Shown here piece by piece: positions 35,170-44,659 of a DNA stretch of 64,000 nucleotides (its first letter is position 1; the number at the start of each line of letters is the position of its first letter). The notes beneath the pieces are model-generated. The model was not told the origin of the DNA, ran no database searches, and saw only the letters and a program-made list of their open reading frames with translations. The translations under genes were made by a program, and so were the position numbers. Source of the DNA: Solen grandis (Eukaryota > Mollusca > Bivalvia > Adapedonta > Solenidae); assembly GCA_021229015.1 (NCBI GenBank), contig CM037792.1, positions 42,167,655-42,231,654 on the forward strand. Direction: 5' to 3'.

Positions 35170-36414
35170 TTATTTCCTTGGAGATTTCTTGGTCACAGTC
35201 GATCGTACGCTCGGTGCGTTTTCCTTTTCCTCCAAACGTGGACGCTTCTGATGCCTGTCACTGGCTTCTTGCCTGATCCCTTGTCGTCTCTTTTCGTCGG
35301 CTACTTTCTCCATTGACCGGGATATGAACCTCAGGCTATCAGCCACTCCATCAAGCGTCTGGCTGATATGGCGTGTCATGCGGTTGTTCGCCTCCATCGA
35401 CGAAGCAATCCTGGTAAAGGCCAACTCCAGGGTCTTGTCTAAGTGTCCCATGGTTGCCGTGATTGGAGCGAACTGCATGGCAGGCGGTTCTTCTCTGGAA
35501 GCGGTCTGGCAGCTTGCCTCCTTGGGTGCAGGCTTGGCTTCCTTGACCTGGCACCCACCAAGTGGGGAAAACGCCATGGGTGTCCCGGTCCCCAGGATCT
35601 GCCGTAGCACATCCTCCTCTTGATTTGACGCCAAACTCATTAGAGTGTTTGATGGGCTCAGATCACGTCTTGGCAGGGGAGGGCTCATCAGGGACAGATG
35701 ACTTCCTGATGCCCGGATGGTGGATGGCACATACGCTGGCACTGGAAGGGAGGCTACGGGCTGATACCCTGCTGATGGAATCAAACCCGTCGCTGCCAAA
35801 GGGGTTGCTATGTACTCCGCACCTGGTGACGACAAGGACGTTGTCGACAGGCAAGGCCGCATGGGGTCATATGGCTGCACAGTACTGGCCACAGCAGTAC
35901 TCGCTGACTTTTGGACAGGGAGTGGCTGCTGTTCTACTGATGAGGACCTGGGTGACAGCAAGGCCGAAAGGGCATCTGGCGTCACCCTGACAGTCACCAG
36001 CTCCTGGTTGGTAGACTCGGGTAGCGCTGACTCCTCGAACGGATCGGCTGGCCTCGAAAACTGATCCTCGATGTGGTCCTCCAGCAGCGCTTGTCGGTAG
36101 TCAATGCCCTCAAGGATCTGTCGTGGTGCTGGGTTAGACACAAGATACTGCCTTCCGGATGAACTGGCCCCAAGTGTATCTGCCATCATAAGGTGCCGTC
36201 TGTACCCGGTCAGGTGTTTTTCAAGTTGGTCTTTGGTAAGACACCTGAACATGCAGAGACTACAATAGTGAGCTGCCTCGTCCAAACTAAGGTGATGTTT
36301 TAGTATGTGATCCATCACACGGTACCTCTCTGCGATGTAGGACAGCTTGCGGCCGCTACAATGTAGGCAGGCGTACAGCCGCCCTCTTCTCACCACTTTG
36401 CTGCTGGGTTCCAT
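35170..36414 (-). CDS. retrotransposon third ORF, zinc-finger protein
   Basis: Encodes about 414 residues from the ATG at 36412-36414 (MEPSSKVVRR). Near the N terminus are two zinc-binding modules: CLHCSGRKLSYIAERYR followed by an H-x3-HH, and YCSLCMFRCLTKDQ followed by HLTGYRRH (C-x2-C-x12-H-x5-H). A long Ser/Pro/Thr-rich middle with no predicted fold follows. Next is a helical stretch (TLELAFTRIASSMEANNRMT and DSLRFISRSMEKVADEKRR), then a Lys/Arg-rich tail that looks like a nuclear localisation signal (KRPRLEEK, TKKSPRK). There is no signal peptide or membrane segment, so it is not an envelope protein. It sits where env lies in retroviruses, in the same sense as gag and pol. A splice acceptor just upstream of the ATG suggests a subgenomic mRNA. 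I do not recognise its family; a captured host gene or a chromatin-targeting or silencing factor are possibilities only. Confidence 0.7.
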   Translation of the reverse strand: MEPSSKVVRRGRLYACLHCSGRKLSYIAERYRVMDHILKHHLSLDEAAHYCSLCMFRCLTKDQLEKHLTGYRRHLMMADTLGASSSGRQYLVSNPAPRQILEGIDYRQALLEDHIEDQFSRPADPFEESALPESTNQELVTVRVTPDALSALLSPRSSSVEQQPLPVQKSASTAVASTVQPYDPMRPCLSTTSLSSPGAEYIATPLAATGLIPSAGYQPVASLPVPAYVPSTIRASGSHLSLMSPPLPRRDLSPSNTLMSLASNQEEDVLRQILGTGTPMAFSPLGGCQVKEAKPAPKEASCQTASREEPPAMQFAPITATMGHLDKTLELAFTRIASSMEANNRMTRHISQTLDGVADSLRFISRSMEKVADEKRRQGIRQEASDRHQKRPRLEEKENAPSVRSTVTKKSPRK

Positions 36415-36420
36415 TGCTGT

Positions 36421-36422
36421 CT
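36421..36422 (-). promoter_or_regulatory. candidate splice acceptor for third ORF
   Basis: On minus, CTTTATATGTATTTGCAG ends here, six bases before the ATG of the zinc-finger ORF. A GTGAGT donor candidate lies in the 5' LTR at 42604-42609. The pair would give an env-like spliced message; no transcript evidence is available. Confidence 0.45.
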
Positions 36423-36802
36423 GCAAATACATATAAAGAGATCCTCAAAGACATGAAGATATAATGGATTGGTAGAATTGCTTGTAGCCCAGTTTCCATC
36501 GCGTGCGGAATAAGCTATCCGTCGGTTAATCTTCTTTCGCGAATGAGAGGACGCATTAAAACCATTTGTATACCGGTAACTATTTTGCGACGCGCGCGCC
36601 ATGGATGTCTGTGTCTGGTGGTGAAAATAATTTTAAATTCTGGCTCTACTCTTACAGGGGTTGCATTATAAACTGTCAATTTGAAATTGTTTGCTATCGA
36701 TGATTTACTATACTACTTGTACATATATTGAATCAACCATACATGTTAATAAACTGATCTAGGACATGAGGCTAACTGTTCCCATCTTGGCGGTCTACTG
36801 GC

Positions 36803-36934
36803 TTATTGGCTACATCTTGCTGATTGGTTTTCCAGCTTGCGAACCAGGGACTTTACCCACTTTGGCGCATTAACTCCTTCATACTTCTTAAGTTTGTCGT
36901 GATGGGCCATTCTTCGTCCACCTCGTGGGTCGAT
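36803..36934 (-). pseudogene. pol: integrase C-terminal tail beyond an in-frame stop
   Basis: After the TAA at 36935-36937 the same frame stays open for 43 codons to a second TAA at 36803-36805. It encodes HHDKLKKYEGVNAPKWV, the type of segment that follows the GPY/F module in Ty3/gypsy integrases. The first stop is therefore premature, or is read through. Confidence 0.7.
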
Positions 36935-39900
36935 TTAAACATTAAAGGTCACAGCAGACAACTTCTGTACTATCACATAGGGACCATCGAATCTCCTCTC
37001 CAGCTTGGGGGCAACACCTACCTTCCTTGCCTCATGAAGCAGCCATACCACATCACCTACACGGTAGTCATGTAAATAGGCTCGTACATCATAGCGGTCT
37101 TTGCTTCGCTTAGCGCTTGCTCCCATGTACTGGCGTGCTACTCTGTGTGCCTTAAGCATTCGATCCCTGATCTTTTGAACATGAACAACTTCAGACACTG
37201 GCCCCTTGCTCATTGCATATCCATGGATCAAATCAGCAGGCATCCTGACATCTCTCCCCAGACACATTAGGTTGGGCGTTAGTTTTGTTGTCTCATTTGG
37301 AGAGGCCCTATAAGCTCCAGCTAGGCAACCTAGATAGCAATCCCAGTCACTCTGTTCAACTATATAAGCCTTTATCATTTTTATTATACTTCTATTAAAC
37401 CTTTCACACTGGCCATTTGCTTTCGGGTTTCTTGGTGTAGTTCTAGTCTTTCGGATTTCAAACAATTTACATAGGTCTTTAAACAGCTTGCCTTCAAATG
37501 TCATTCCCAAGTCTGTGTGTATTGACAAAGGACAGCCCCATCGTGCAATAAACTCGTTAGCGATATTGAGAGCACAAGTATCTGCGTGCTGCGAGGAAGC
37601 TGGAAGTACCTCGACATATTTTGTAAAATGGTCTGTGAGTACCATGATGTAACGGTTCCCATCGGCCGTTACGGGGAGCGGGCCCAGAAAATCAATAGCC
37701 AATGTGTCCCAGGGTGCGCCACTTGGCAAGCGACCCAATGGAGCCTTCGGCTTTTTAAAAGGTTCCGTGTTAGCTGCACATATGTCACAGGCACGCACAT
37801 GGAGCCTTACATCTTCCCTCAGCTGAAACCAATAGTAATTTCTCAGTAACTTGTGCTTTGTCTTCTTGGTACCCAGGTGACCTGCCAATATGTTGTCATG
37901 TGCAAGTTTCAGGAGGCCACCCTTCATGTCCTTTGGTACTATCAGCTGGCAGTACACATCCGTCCCATTCTGTTTTTTAAAGATCTTGCACATTACTCCA
38001 TCTTGCAGAAACAAGGAATCCCATAACAACAAATAATGCCTTGCTGCAGGGCTCTCTAATTCTATCTGGGCAAGTTCAGGTTTTCTGTTGGCCTTTAACG
38101 CCTTATACACTACAGCAATATCTGGGTCTGATTCTTGGCATGCTGACAGCTTCTCTGCTGTAATCACCTCAAGCCATGGTTTAGCTTTAACGGCAGGATC
38201 ACCAGCAACTATCCTGACTGGTGTACTTATGCTTTGATCAGGAGTTGTGACCGCACTGTCGGTACTATCAGACAGCAACTTTCCCATTCGCCAAGATGAT
38301 GCCATCAGCTCCGCCCGCCTACGGCACTTCTTACATGGCCCGCACTTGAGGGGTTCACTGGTGTCAACATTATCACAATCACAATCCCGTGGATCTTCAC
38401 ACCTAGAGAGAGCATCACAATGTGTTTGGAGCTTCCCTGGACGGTACTGGATAGTGAAATGGTACGCAGCTAGGATCTCAACCCACCTTGCAACTTTTCC
38501 ATTAGGTTCTTTAAGGCTGAAAAGCCACACCAGAGCTTGGTGATCACTTCGAACTATGAACTTTCGCCCAAGTAAGTACTGCCTAAAATACTGCACATAG
38601 TATACTACTGCCAGGAGCTCTCTCTCGGTCACACAGTAATTTCGCTCGGCCTTGTTCAATGATCGGCTTGCGTATGAGATAACTGTTTCACGACCTGCTT
38701 GCATTTGAGATAAGACTCCACCTATCCCCACCCCTGAGGCATCAACGTCTAGGTAAAAGTCTCCCCCGTCATTTAATGGATAGCCCATTATATCAGCCCC
38801 AATTAGTTTGGCCTTCAAGCAGTCAAATGCCATCTGACATTCAGACTTCCAATGGAAGGCGGCGTCCTTCTTAGTGAGATCAGTCAGCGGCCTTGCAATT
38901 TTTGCGAAGTCTTTGATGAAGCGCCGGTAGTAGGATGCTGTCGCTACAAACTGCCTAACTTGCTTTGACGTCGTTGGTTTTGCCCAGTCAGCCACCTTTG
39001 ATACATTGGTGGGGTCTGGTCGCACGCCCTGTTTAGAAACTATATGGCCTAGAAAAACCACCTCTGATTGGAGTAGGTTGCACTTGTCAGGCCGCAACTT
39101 CAACCCAGCTCTCTTTATTCTAGAGAGAACTTCGTCAACCCTTCCCATGTGTTCTTCAAAATCCGCACCATACACAATAATGTCATCTACATAAACTAGA
39201 CATGTGTGCCATTGTAGGTCTTTTAAGACTAATTCCATCGTACGCTGGAAGGTGCTGCTGCTATTGCTCAAGCCAAACGGCATTCTAGTCATCTCGAACA
39301 GACCATATTTACAAGTAAATGCACTTTTCTGAATGTCATCACTTTTCAGAGGAATTTGGAAGTACCCCGAGGTGAGATCAAATGAGCTGAAGAGACTCAT
39401 CCCTGCCACAGCATCAAGACAATCCTGTACCCTAGGAAGCGGAAATCCATCCGGTTTCACAAGGGCATTGACTTTGCGGTAGTCTACACAGGGTCGTACA
39501 GCACCTGATTTCTTCCGAACAAAAACTATTGGGCTGGCCCATGGAGACGTACTCTTTTGTATCACCCCCTTCTTCAAGAGATCTTCTATGGCTGCTTTCT
39601 CTTCGGCAGCAAATGCAAGCGGAACACGCCTAGGTCTTTGCTTGATGGGTGCTGCATCCCCTGTGTCAATAGGGTGTTCTGCAAGGTTGGTGAGGCCAAT
39701 GTCCCATTCACTCTTTGAAAAGGTATCGCTGTATTTATTAAGCAGAACTGCAACTGCACCTTTCTCTTCATGGCTCTTCCCCGCTGTTGATTTCTCAAAA
39801 AGACCCTGCAAGTGATCCGATACAGTCACAGTATCGTGATTTACTGTCCTCACACTAGTGCTCACTACCTCTTTCTTCAGTGTCCCCACTCTTCTTACAC

Positions 39901-40501
39901 TACACAAGTTTTTCTCCTCACTCTCATTCTCCCTGTCAGCTAGGACGCTTACAATTCTCTCTATCTGCTCCGCTTTGCCTATATGGGCATCTTGCCGCAG
40001 CACAATGTCACATGCAAAAGGATTAAGTATCCTTACTTTACAAGTCGGTCCTCTGTTTATGTCTACCAAAGTTGAAGCCATTACCAGCTGGTAGTTCTCA
40101 GTGAAGTTCTCATTTGCTTCGACAAGGTACTCCGCTGCCCTCTCACAGTCATCAATCTCTTCCCTTTCTACATACACATCGACAATTGCCTCAGCCTTAC
40201 CTGGCACACATACATCATCTGCAACTGTTACTCGTCTTGACCTTGTCCTCTTACCCACTTGGAGACAAGGGATCTCTATACCCTCTAGAACTATCAACCC
40301 CTTACTCAGTAGCAAGTCTGCTGCCCCCTTATCACCATCCATCAATATATCAAACCCCAGAAGCGCTTCGTCTTCTATATTGGCAACTACCAGTTCGTGC
40401 ACTCTACAATACGCCCCCAGAGCGACCCTGAACTCTGCTTTGCCCAGCTCCTTTATTGGTGATCCATTTGCACCTCGCAGACTGCATGACTTCTTTAACA
40501 T
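36935..40501 (-). pseudogene. pol: Ty3/gypsy Pol: protease remnant, RT, RNase H, integrase
   Basis: 1,188 codons open. Residues 1-90 are the C-terminal part of the protease (ALLGFDILMD) without its catalytic DTG. Reverse transcriptase spans about 300-490, with FSSFDLTSGYFQI, the MPFGLSNSSSTFQR motif and catalytic YVDD at 437-440. RNase H spans about 575-700, with DASGVGIGGVLSQ, TERELLAV, RSDHQAL and HCDALSR. Integrase has an HHCC zinc domain (H868, H875, C905, C908). Its D,D(35)E core is D937, D997 and E1033, with DLG in place of the usual DQG. A GPY/F-like tail (RRFDGPYVIVQKL) follows. The upstream boundary is a deletion: 40533-40575 carries about 35 bases where the other unit has about 140, removing the protease active site. 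The frame ends early at 36935. Confidence 0.92.
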
Positions 40502-40574
40502 TGGCCTCCTGCTTCTCTCTATCTTCTCGTAGACCCCCCCCTTTCCCCTTAAATTTTTTCTCGCACTTGTTCCT

Positions 40575-40889
40575 CTATGTGGCCTTTTTCCTGTAACTGG
40601 ACCGGCTCTCGGCCACTGGAGTGGGTCCCTTGAAGTTTAAAGTCTGATTTTCTTTGGGTGCATTTACCTCCCTCTTTCTGTTCAAGTCATCACCACGCCA
40701 ATTTCTGTTTCCTGATGCATCCTGCCTCCTCTTTTCTGGGCAATCCCTTGCATAGTGGCCTATACCATGACAGCTAAAGCATTCTACTGGTCTCCTACTT
40801 TGTACCCCTGGTTTCCTAGCCTGTACAGCTCTTTGAGCCTCTTCCAATTTTCCTAATCTTTCCAAGATCTTCATCCAAGACATTCTCAT
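40575..40889 (-). pseudogene. gag: Gag nucleocapsid (zinc knuckle), full-length unit
   Basis: Contains CFSCHGIGHYARDC, a CCHC knuckle in an Arg/Lys-rich context. The stop of the other copy (TAG after AESRSS) is changed here to TAC, extending the frame by a few codons to RKKAT. It overlaps the capsid frame by about 74 bases but in the +1 register, as in the truncated unit. The start shown is only the first ATG of the frame and is probably not used. Confidence 0.8.
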
Positions 40890-42174
40890 TGTCAGTTTCG
40901 CTATTGCCCTTCAGCGTCGTTCCCCAAGTATTGTTACCACTCTGTGATGCACCCCTCTCTGGTACTCTGGAAACCTTGCCCTCATTAACCTCTTCACCTG
41001 GCACTGTTCGTCTTGTTGTCCTGTGCTTCCGGTCTGTGTTCCAGCTATTGCGAGTCTGTATAAAGTTGACTACATTGTATACAGCTTCATCTATTGTCTC
41101 CGGTTCCTTGTGAAATTCAACTTCAAATCTTATTTCATCGTCCCTAAGCCCATCCAAAAATTTACGCACTAAATCTTCCTCTCTAGTTCTTTTGTCTCTA
41201 TACCCATGTGCCTTATCGTACAACATTTTTAGGTCGGCGGCATACTCCTCAGCTGTCTCCCCAGTCTTCTGATTCCGCCGACTAAATTTCCCCGCGAATG
41301 CCCTACTTGTTTCCACCACTCTGAACCGATTGTGCATTTCCTTGATTACTTCCCGGTAATTTCTTAATGCATCTCTTGGCAGTTGTCCATACAGAAATTG
41401 TGCAGCTTGACCTTCTATGCGTGGCAGAAGCTGATCCAGACGGTCTTCATCATTCCAATTGTGCCTCTCTGCAATTGCCTCGAATCTGGCTATCCACACA
41501 GTCCATTCCTCCTTTCCTGTAAAAGCTGGTATCTTAACATTGCTGCCCGTTCGAGTGACATACCCTCCTATTTGTTCCCACGGATTCATTCTAGGACCCA
41601 CCTGCCGTCCATAACCTCCGCAGCCATCTGTCCTATGTTCAAATGCTGAGATCCTTGGACCAGTTGAGTTAGAGTTGTCATTGAGCTGATAACCCCTTTG
41701 CCATGCCTGACTGCTACTACACTGCCCCGCATTCCTATAGTCAAACTGGTCTCTGACCATCTGAGGTTCGGATCCACCATTTGCGCCATTCACCATAACA
41801 ACACTAGCATCGTTCATTGACCCAATATGTTGCGGAATGTTGACATTACTTTGAGGCATTGCCTGTTTCAGTACCTTTAGCTCGGACACGACCTCCTTCA
41901 AAATACCCGAGATGTCATTTAAAACGCTTGTCTGGTTTACTAGGCCTTGATTATTAACCGTCGTGATTGTCGGTGTGTCAACCCTTTGTAGCATATTACT
42001 TTGTTCGGGCCTTGCATCACATTGTACATGGTTTGACGATTCTGCTGAGGTTTCGTAGGCTGCTAAGCTTTGCATGCTGCTTGCCCTAGACAGTGTACCT
42101 TGGTTCTCTGGCCTTGGTTCTTGGAGCCTGAAAAACACCTCTCTGTCGCTTCCAGCAGGGGTGTGGCCTTGCAT
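40816..42174 (-). CDS. gag: Gag matrix/capsid, 452 codons
   Basis: Starts at the ATG at 42172-42174 (MQGHTPAGSDREVF), 65 bases past the primer-binding site. A Gln/Ser/Asn-rich N-terminal half is followed by a capsid-like helical domain: KIPAFTGKEEWTVWIARFEA, then YREVIKEMHNRF, then EEYAADLKMLYDKAHG and FLDGLRDDEIRFEV. This is the retrotransposon Gag pattern. It assembles virus-like particles in the cytoplasm. It ends at a TAG after RGSKSCTG, just as the nucleocapsid frame opens in another register. Both copies in the array share that offset, so it is either a programmed shift or an old lesion of the source element. Confidence 0.85.
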   Translation of the reverse strand: MQGHTPAGSDREVFFRLQEPRPENQGTLSRASSMQSLAAYETSAESSNHVQCDARPEQSNMLQRVDTPTITTVNNQGLVNQTSVLNDISGILKEVVSELKVLKQAMPQSNVNIPQHIGSMNDASVVMVNGANGGSEPQMVRDQFDYRNAGQCSSSQAWQRGYQLNDNSNSTGPRISAFEHRTDGCGGYGRQVGPRMNPWEQIGGYVTRTGSNVKIPAFTGKEEWTVWIARFEAIAERHNWNDEDRLDQLLPRIEGQAAQFLYGQLPRDALRNYREVIKEMHNRFRVVETSRAFAGKFSRRNQKTGETAEEYAADLKMLYDKAHGYRDKRTREEDLVRKFLDGLRDDEIRFEVEFHKEPETIDEAVYNVVNFIQTRNSWNTDRKHRTTRRTVPGEEVNEGKVSRVPERGASQSGNNTWGTTLKGNSETDNENVLDEDLGKIRKIGRGSKSCTG

Positions 42175-42239
42175 CGCTTAATATTTAATTTCTAGGTGTA
42201 ATGGGTTCGAATCTCTGGATCCTCCTTGAAAATTTGGGG

Positions 42240-42257
42240 ATCCCACTTCTGACACCA
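42240..42257 (-). other. primer-binding site, tRNA-Leu type
   Basis: On minus, TGGTGTCAGAAGTGGGAT lies 5 bases after the 5' LTR. It pairs with the CCA-terminated 3' end of tRNA-Leu. Confidence 0.82.
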
Positions 42258-42262
42258 AAATA

Positions 42263-43819
42263 TGTTACGCCCTACGGGTGCGCCTGCTTTACTCAACGTC
42301 AAAATGGCCCGTATGGAACACTGCCGGATCACTGCTGCCGGTCACCCTAGGTCTAAGATGGCCGTCTCTTGCTTTACCCCCGACAGGTCTCCAAGTCTTT
42401 AACTATCTGTGTTGTGTGGACTCCAACTTTAATAAATGAGTGGCTTTAAATTAGTAACTAGATCTAACAGGCCGTGTATTCTCACAGGGACTTAATAGTA
42501 AATAAAGACTTTTCAATGTTTACAAATTTAATAAATGAAAGTAAGTAACTTAAATATAATATATCTAGATCTATATCACATCAGATATCACGACTCGAGT
42601 TTCACTCACAATCACAACCAGATGGCTGTATCACTCAAATGTAAATCCAAATTTACGTGTGCGATAACATAAAACGTTTCGATCAACCAGTAAGAACGTC
42701 GGGAAAATTGCGAAGTAGACTTCTAGATCTATTATTACCCGTTAAAATACTATAAATTTATAACAAAACGTACGGTGGGCTACAAGCTGACAATGAAGTT
42801 TTAAACATCAACGTATATATAGTTTACCAAGTATGCTTTACAACTGTATCGTTATCTAGAATAAGTATTTCTATTAAAAAATAATCATAGAAATATAGGC
42901 TCAGGGCGCGACTGTGAAATAAACAGGATATTCCCTTATAAATACACTATTAAAGCATTGAACCTAAGTTTGACTGGGAAAATGCACCACTTCAATGAGA
43001 AAAAAAATAAAACAGTCAAAATGCGGCCTAGCGTGGAATTCAGTAGCGTTGGAGTCCCCGAACTACCCGTGGACTCGGTATTTATACTAAACAGGGTACA
43101 CAGCCCACAAGTGTGAGGTTCACACCCCACACTGTGATCTGTAGACACACAGCTCACTGCGTGAACTGTGGGCTTAAAGCTCACAGAAATGGAAGCCTGT
43201 ATAATACATGGCATTAATAACTCTTAACTTAATTTATATATAAAATAAATTATAAGAAAACTAACAATAACCTCGAAACTACGCTTCCTTGAATTTGACA
43301 GTTGATTCATGTTCTAATTCTGTATATATTCTTTAAGAAAATCAAATATACCCGCCGATGCAGTTGCTAGGTAACTGCACACATAAAAATCAAAATGGCG
43401 GACGATGCTCACAACGTGAACAAGGCTAAATAACAAAAGAAAAATACGATCCTTCTACCAAGTGATCGAATACAATAAGTGTGTCAAACTAAATTCAAAC
43501 ATGGAATAAACAATTCTGACAAGGAAATACTGACTAGATTTACATTAAATGCGGCTTAAAATGGATAAAGTACAGCCGCGAAAACCCATGACATCAACAG
43601 GATTCTACCGTGGAAAACATAGGGGGATCAATTCTAAAGTGAATGATTTTGAGAAAAACTGGCATATTATTTTGAGTTAAGTTGTCTACCTGTAAATTTA
43701 ACAAGGAGAACAACTAGCTGAATGTAGTGTCGCCAGTAATAAGCACCTAAAATGATTTAAATACATGTATACAAAGAATGACAGAAGAACAAATAAGGTA
43801 ATCCCTGTAGGGCATTACA
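42263..43819 (-). mobile_element. Ty3/gypsy 5' LTR
   Basis: 1,557 bp, nearly identical to 32910-34467. On minus it contains a TATATATA box (42814-42821) and ATTAAA hexamers near 42428 and 42528, placing a plausible R region between about 42785 and 42410. Unique host sequence starts at 43820. Confidence 0.9.
42814..42821 (-). promoter_or_regulatory. candidate LTR TATA box
   Basis: TATATATA on minus in the middle of the LTR. The same sequence is present in the other LTR at about 33461-33468. It would set a start near 42785. Support is the motif and its position only. Confidence 0.4.
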
Positions 43820-44640
43820 ATATATTTTAGATATAAGTAAATCGACAACGACATCTGTTGTCAATTCTTACGGATTTAAACACGTGAACATGTGTGTGGA
43901 CGCAATAATTGGATAAAAAATAAGTAGTTTTCTGAAAATCAAAATGTTTTAAGTTTTCATTTGAAGTTGGTGTATTAAAATAAAATGACAAAATGTTCTA
44001 CACCTGAGATTTTTTTTTCGCGTATGAATGCTATTTTCTTTTCTTGATTTTTTTTCAGAAGGTGTTATTGTATAGGACCACCATAACGGATCTTTCATAA
44101 AAATAATATAGGACTAGGTTACCTTTGACAGCCGGTATCTGTTTTGAGTGGACATTTTATATATTGTTTGTTGGGTTTAACGTCCCACCGACAGTATTTC
44201 AGTCATTTGGTGACTTTGTCTACTTGAGACAGTTATAGTGCTGCCACACTGCAGTATCACGTCGTAGACATGTGGCATGATACTACACCCAGTAACATTA
44301 TCCTGATAACGGGCCAACCAGTCTTGCAACAGTTCAGATTCATGGCTATTTTAGTTGTGGTTAACGTTACAAGTGTGATTTTTTTTAATGTAATTATTGA
44401 ATTAATATACTCACGTACTATGTTCTGATAACTTTGACTATTATTAGGGTACGACATCGGAACTACCTGATCGCAATAAGGTCACGTAAGTCTTTAGTGA
44501 CGATTTGATAATATTAATGACATACATTGCTCATTAACCGACATCATGTTACGGTAAAAAGGTCAAACTAATACCAGATATCAGAACGTGATATTCGTCA
44601 CGTGACTGTGGCGGACAGTACAAGCTCGGTGCTTACAGGA
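43820..44640. other. flank of retrotransposon; old SINE-like repeat
   Basis: AT-rich host sequence. From about 44165 to 44350 it carries GTTGGGTTTAACGTCCCACC, GACAGTATTTCAGTCATTTG, TACTTGAGACAG and a TGGCATGATAC motif. These are shared with 58983-59275 in the same order. Confidence 0.55.
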
Positions 44641-44659
44641 GAAGTAAACAGTCGTCAAA

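Larger units (their letters stand above)
32910..43819 (-). mobile_element. full-length Ty3/gypsy LTR retrotransposon, 10.9 kb
   Basis: Order on minus: 5' LTR (43819-42263), tRNA-Leu type primer site, gag, nucleocapsid, pol (protease remnant, RT, RNase H, integrase), a third ORF with zinc fingers, polypurine tract, 3' LTR (34467-32910). The RT-RNase H-integrase order defines Ty3/gypsy. The tRNA-Leu primer and the GPY/F-type integrase tail would fit mag-related lineages, but the clade is inference. LTRs of 1.56 kb are long for such elements. It is not autonomous as read: the protease active site is deleted, pol has an in-frame stop near its end, and gag to nucleocapsid requires a frame change. 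The right flank is AATATATTTTAG. No target duplication can be tested because the left side joins another unit. Confidence 0.9.

Noticed and set aside
35562..35990. Plus-strand open frames of up to 142 codons opposite the zinc-finger ORF
   Set aside because: Shadows of the minus-strand frame, with no domain or start context.
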